This document shows, piece by piece, positions 61,178 through 64,000 of a DNA stretch of 64,000 nucleotides (position 1 is the stretch's first letter; each line of letters begins with the position of its first letter). The DNA lies in NCBI GenBank assembly GCA_035628915.1, contig DASPIW010000016.1, positions 1-64,000 on the forward strand, given 5' to 3'. The stretch comes from JARBUG01 sp035628915 (GTDB taxonomy: Bacteria; Bacillota; Sulfobacillia; Symbiobacteriales; Symbiobacteriaceae). Under the pieces are notes generated by a model. The model had not been told where the DNA came from and ran no database searches. It saw only the letters and a list, made by a program, of their open reading frames with translations. Both the position numbers and the translations under genes were made by a program.

Positions 61178-63067
61178 CTATGCATTCGGCCCGGGCAGGC
61201 GCTCGTCGCCGGCCCGGCGGGTGATTCTCTGCTCGTCCATCCACTCCAGCAGGGGGAGGGCGTATTTGCGCGTCGTTCCCAGCAGGTCCCGGAAATCCGC
61301 GACCCCGATTTTGCCGGCGGTCTTGAGGAACTCCCGAGTTCGGCGCGCAGCCTCATCCAGCACAGGTGCAGCGACGATCATTACCTCGCCGATGCGAGTG
61401 ACCTGCGCCTGCTCGGTCAGATAGACGATCAGTTCCTCGGTCTCCTTCGCCTTGAACCGCTCTTTCAGGTCCCCGATCGTCAGCAGGTTGTACCCGGCCT
61501 GGGTCGTGGCCTGCAGGATCCCTTCGGCGATGCGGGCCTGCCCCGCATTCAGGGCAATTACCCGTCCCGGCAGGGCTACTCGCTCCCGGACGACAGCCAA
61601 CTCGCCGGCCGCCTCTGCTGCAGTTAACAGAGCGCTGAACTCCTTGCCCGCAATGTTCAGTCTCCGCCGTACCTCTTCTTTGGCAGGCCCCTGACGGAGG
61701 GGATACTGCCTATAGAAAGATTCCAACTGCTCGGCCACGGCGGCGCTGAAGGCGCCGAGGCCGCGACGGTGTATCAGGAGACCGCCCTCCAGCTTCCGAA
61801 CGTCCTGCAGGAGGGCCGACATTTCGGCTGCAATTGTCTCCGGCGGGATTCCCGAGCGCTTGGCCAATTCGGCGACGGAAAGCGGCGTCATACCAGCACG
61901 TGCCAGGGTCTCGGCCAGAACACCGGCGATGCCGCCGGTCTCCTTGGCTTCCAGTTCGGCGACGGCCTCTTTGGCCTGGGACTTTTTGTAGTTGGCATGC
62001 GGCTCCACAACAACACCGCCGCCCATCGTATGAACCGGGCTGTACGACCGGATCACGTAATGGTCACCGCGCCCGACGACCAGCGGCTCTTCCGCCTTAA
62101 TCTGTACGTAGGCAGTCTGGCCGGGCAGAATCGCTTCGCCCTCCAGCAGCAGCACGCGGGCCAGCATTTCCGTGGTGCCGGCGTGCAGATGGACCTGAAC
62201 GCCGTGCTTCACTTCCTTGGGCCACGACTCAAGCACGTGGAGCCGGGCGGCGAACGAAGTGGTGGGCTTGAGGAAACCGGGAGCACAGAGCACATGGCCC
62301 CGCACAACGTCGCTGCGCTCGATGCCTGCCAGATTAACTGCCGTGCGCTGACCGGCCTCGGCCCTCTCCTGCTTTTCCCCGTGAACCTGGATGCCGCGCA
62401 CCCGGACTTCTAGCCCGAGCGGCAGCAACTCCAGTCTGTCGCCTTCGTGGATGGTGCCGCCGACCAGCGTCCCCGTCACCACGGTGCCGAACCCAGGCCG
62501 GATAAATGACCGGTCGATCGGCAGCCGGGCAAAGGCGGTCACGTCCTTGGCTTCCGTCACTTCGAGCATCTGATCGAGCAGCCCCACAAGGTCGCCAAGC
62601 CCCTCCCGGGTCACGCTCGACACCGCCACGACGGACGCCTTTTCCAGGAACGTGCCTTTGACGGCCTGTCGCACATCGTCAGCCACCAGCTCAATCATCT
62701 CTTCATCCACAAGATCGCGCTTGGTCAGCACGATGATGCCCTGCTTGATCTCCAGCAACCGCAAAATGTCGAGGTGCTCCCGGGTCTGCGGCATGACGCC
62801 TTCGTCGGCGGCCACGACCAGCAACACCAGGTCGATGCCCGTAATACCGGCGAGCATGTTCTTGATGAAACGTTCGTGACCGGGCACATCAATGACTGCG
62901 GCCTGGCGCCCCGTAGGCAAAACGAACTGGGCGAACCCAATATCAATAGATATACCCCGTTCTCTCTCTTCGGGGAAACGATCGGTCTCCACACCGGTCA
63001 GCGCCCGAATCAGCGCCGACTTGCCGTGGTCGACATGGCCGGCGGTGCCGATGATTAAGTGCTTCAA
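61178..63067 (-). CDS. selB: selenocysteine-specific translation elongation factor SelB
   Basis: 629 aa from a TTG at 63067, preceded by GGAGGAG; this start places the G1 loop at the usual distance (HLIIGTAGHVDHGKSALI), while the earlier frame adds an Arg-rich non-homologous tail. GTPase motifs: GHVDHGKS, DVPGHE, and LTKRDL. Three beta-barrel domains follow, then four C-terminal winged-helix repeats that bind the SECIS hairpin. It delivers selenocysteinyl-tRNA to UGA codons. The matching tRNA-Sec lies at 21298-21395. selA/selD are not in this window. Confidence 0.96.
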   Translation of the reverse strand: MKHLIIGTAGHVDHGKSALIRALTGVETDRFPEERERGISIDIGFAQFVLPTGRQAAVIDVPGHERFIKNMLAGITGIDLVLLVVAADEGVMPQTREHLDILRLLEIKQGIIVLTKRDLVDEEMIELVADDVRQAVKGTFLEKASVVAVSSVTREGLGDLVGLLDQMLEVTEAKDVTAFARLPIDRSFIRPGFGTVVTGTLVGGTIHEGDRLELLPLGLEVRVRGIQVHGEKQERAEAGQRTAVNLAGIERSDVVRGHVLCAPGFLKPTTSFAARLHVLESWPKEVKHGVQVHLHAGTTEMLARVLLLEGEAILPGQTAYVQIKAEEPLVVGRGDHYVIRSYSPVHTMGGGVVVEPHANYKKSQAKEAVAELEAKETGGIAGVLAETLARAGMTPLSVAELAKRSGIPPETIAAEMSALLQDVRKLEGGLLIHRRGLGAFSAAVAEQLESFYRQYPLRQGPAKEEVRRRLNIAGKEFSALLTAAEAAGELAVVRERVALPGRVIALNAGQARIAEGILQATTQAGYNLLTIGDLKERFKAKETEELIVYLTEQAQVTRIGEVMIVAAPVLDEAARRTREFLKTAGKIGVADFRDLLGTTRKYALPLLEWMDEQRITRRAGDERLPGPNA

Positions 63068-63183
63068 GGTAGCTCCTCCCCTTCTCGGCGCTGACGCGCC
63101 ATTTACGGGTGTGCCGTGCGGCCTCGCCGCTGTGCGGCGCCGCACTAGACTGTAGGGACTTACACATCACGAACAGTGTAGCA

Positions 63184-63214
63184 CAAAAGCCCGCCCGTTG
63201 AGAGCGGGCGGGCT
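63184..63214 (-). terminator. Rho-independent terminator of trxB
   Basis: AGCCCGCCCG (63188-63197) and CGGGCGGGCT (63205-63214), followed by TTTTGTG on the minus strand. It lies 11 bases past the trxB stop. Confidence 0.9.
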
Positions 63215-63224
63215 GACTGGGGTG

Positions 63225-64000
63225 CTATTTGTTTAGGGTATGGGACCAGTCGTGAACAGCAGAGCCTTCCAGATAGCGTTCGCAGTCAAGAGCGGCCATG
63301 CAGCCCGAGCCGGCGGCAGTGATTGCTTGCCGGTACTTGTGGTCCTGCACGTCGCCACAGGCGAAGACGCCGGGAATGTTGGTTTCACTGCTGCCGGGCT
63401 GCGTCTTGATGTAGCCCTGGGCATCGACGTCAATCTGGCCACCCAGGAACGCAGTATTGGGCGTGTGCCCGATGGCCACGAACATGCCGTCGGCGTGCAG
63501 CAGGTTCTCCTCGCCGGTGGCGTTATCCCGCACCTTCAAGGCCTGGAAGCCCTTCTCGCCGGCAACGACCTCAAGCGGCGTCACGTTCAGCGCCCAGGAG
63601 ACCTTGGCGTTGTTGCGGGCGCGCTCCTGCATGATCTTGGAGGCCCGCAGTTCGCTGCGCCGGTGGACGATGGTCACCTCGGCAAACTTGGTCAGGAAGT
63701 TGCCTTCTTCCATAGCGGAGTCGCCCCCGCCGACCACCAGCACCTTCTTGCCGGTGTAGAAGAAGCCGTCGCAGGTCGCACAGGTGGAAACGCCCCGGCC
63801 GATATTCTCCTTCTCGCCCGGCAGACCCAGCAATCTGGCCGAGGCGCCCGTGGAGACGATGACGGCTTCCGCTTCGATCACCTCGGACTCATCGACGGTA
63901 ATCCGGAATGGCCGCTGGGAAAAGTCAACGCCCGTCACCCAGCCGCTGCGGAACTCGGCGCCGAAGCGCTCGGCTTGCGCGCGCATATTGTACATGAGCT
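63225..64000 (-). CDS. trxB: thioredoxin reductase (5' end outside window)
   Basis: Partial: about 258 C-terminal residues; the frame is open to the window edge and roughly the first 60 residues lie beyond it. Redox centre CATCDG, NADPH motif VVGGGDSAMEEGNFL, phosphate-binding HRRSELRAS, and FACGDVQDHKYRQA closing the FAD site. It is a conventional NADPH-dependent enzyme. That contrasts with the glutaredoxin fusion at 481-1737, where those NADPH motifs are missing. Confidence 0.95.
   Translation of the reverse strand, partial: LMYNMRAQAERFGAEFRSGWVTGVDFSQRPFRITVDESEVIEAEAVIVSTGASARLLGLPGEKENIGRGVSTCATCDGFFYTGKKVLVVGGGDSAMEEGNFLTKFAEVTIVHRRSELRASKIMQERARNNAKVSWALNVTPLEVVAGEKGFQALKVRDNATGEENLLHADGMFVAIGHTPNTAFLGGQIDVDAQGYIKTQPGSSETNIPGVFACGDVQDHKYRQAITAAGSGCMAALDCERYLEGSAVHDWSHTLNK

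Noticed and set aside
1..64000. CRISPR arrays and rRNA genes
   Set aside because: No regularly spaced repeat arrays and no rRNA-like sequence were seen.

Overview
The window is GC-rich, almost fully coding bacterial DNA with strong AGGAGG-type ribosome binding sites and many GTG and TTG starts. Gene content (PdaB-like and other NodB-fold deacetylases, a YpdA-type reductase remnant, a YtrA-type GntR/ABC operon, small Gln-rich and spore-like proteins, selenocysteine machinery) points to a high-GC, probably endospore-forming Firmicute of the Symbiobacterium type. This placement is an inference from content and style; no rRNA is present.

Layout. 0-10 kb: glutaredoxin/thioredoxin-reductase fusion, large exported phosphodiester-glycosidase-like protein, a collapsed hydG pseudogene, ferritin, an aminotransferase and a uracil/xanthine-type permease. 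10-21 kb: a minus-strand signalling block (chemoreceptor, GGDEF-EAL protein, double-receiver sigma-54 activator, kinase-like protein, single-domain receiver, 1031-residue sensor kinase). 21.3 kb: tRNA-Sec (selC). 21.5-36 kb: two polysaccharide deacetylases, nitrilase-family amidase, a fused phytol-kinase/DUF92 membrane protein, a YhaN/YhaO-like DNA repair pair, membrane hydrolase, half-size ChrA, two tandem RRM proteins, rhomboid protease and glucose-6-phosphate isomerase. 36-43.6 kb: YebC, a five-gene ABC/GntR operon with an operator palindrome, a YceI-type lipoprotein, YajQ and a family-5 uracil-DNA glycosylase.

44.7-54.1 kb is accessory DNA, visibly less GC-rich. It holds three large tyrosine recombinases in tandem (562, 703 and 808 aa) plus two small downstream proteins. 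The left side abuts the 3' remnant of a ypdA-like gene. On the right an IS1182-like element interrupts the last small gene. 54.1-64 kb returns to core genes: three overlapping M42 aminopeptidase genes, one lacking catalytic residues; an HRDC protein; an M23 peptidase; a receiver/degenerate-GGDEF protein; selB; and a partial trxB.

The most interesting items are the recombinase-trio element and its scarred edges, the apparent M42 pseudoenzyme beside two intact paralogues, the glutaredoxin-flavoprotein fusion that has lost its NADPH signature, the GGDEF-like regulator with Glu at its phosphorylation site, and the hydG fossil. The selC and selB genes lie about 40 kb apart with no selenoprotein seen between them.
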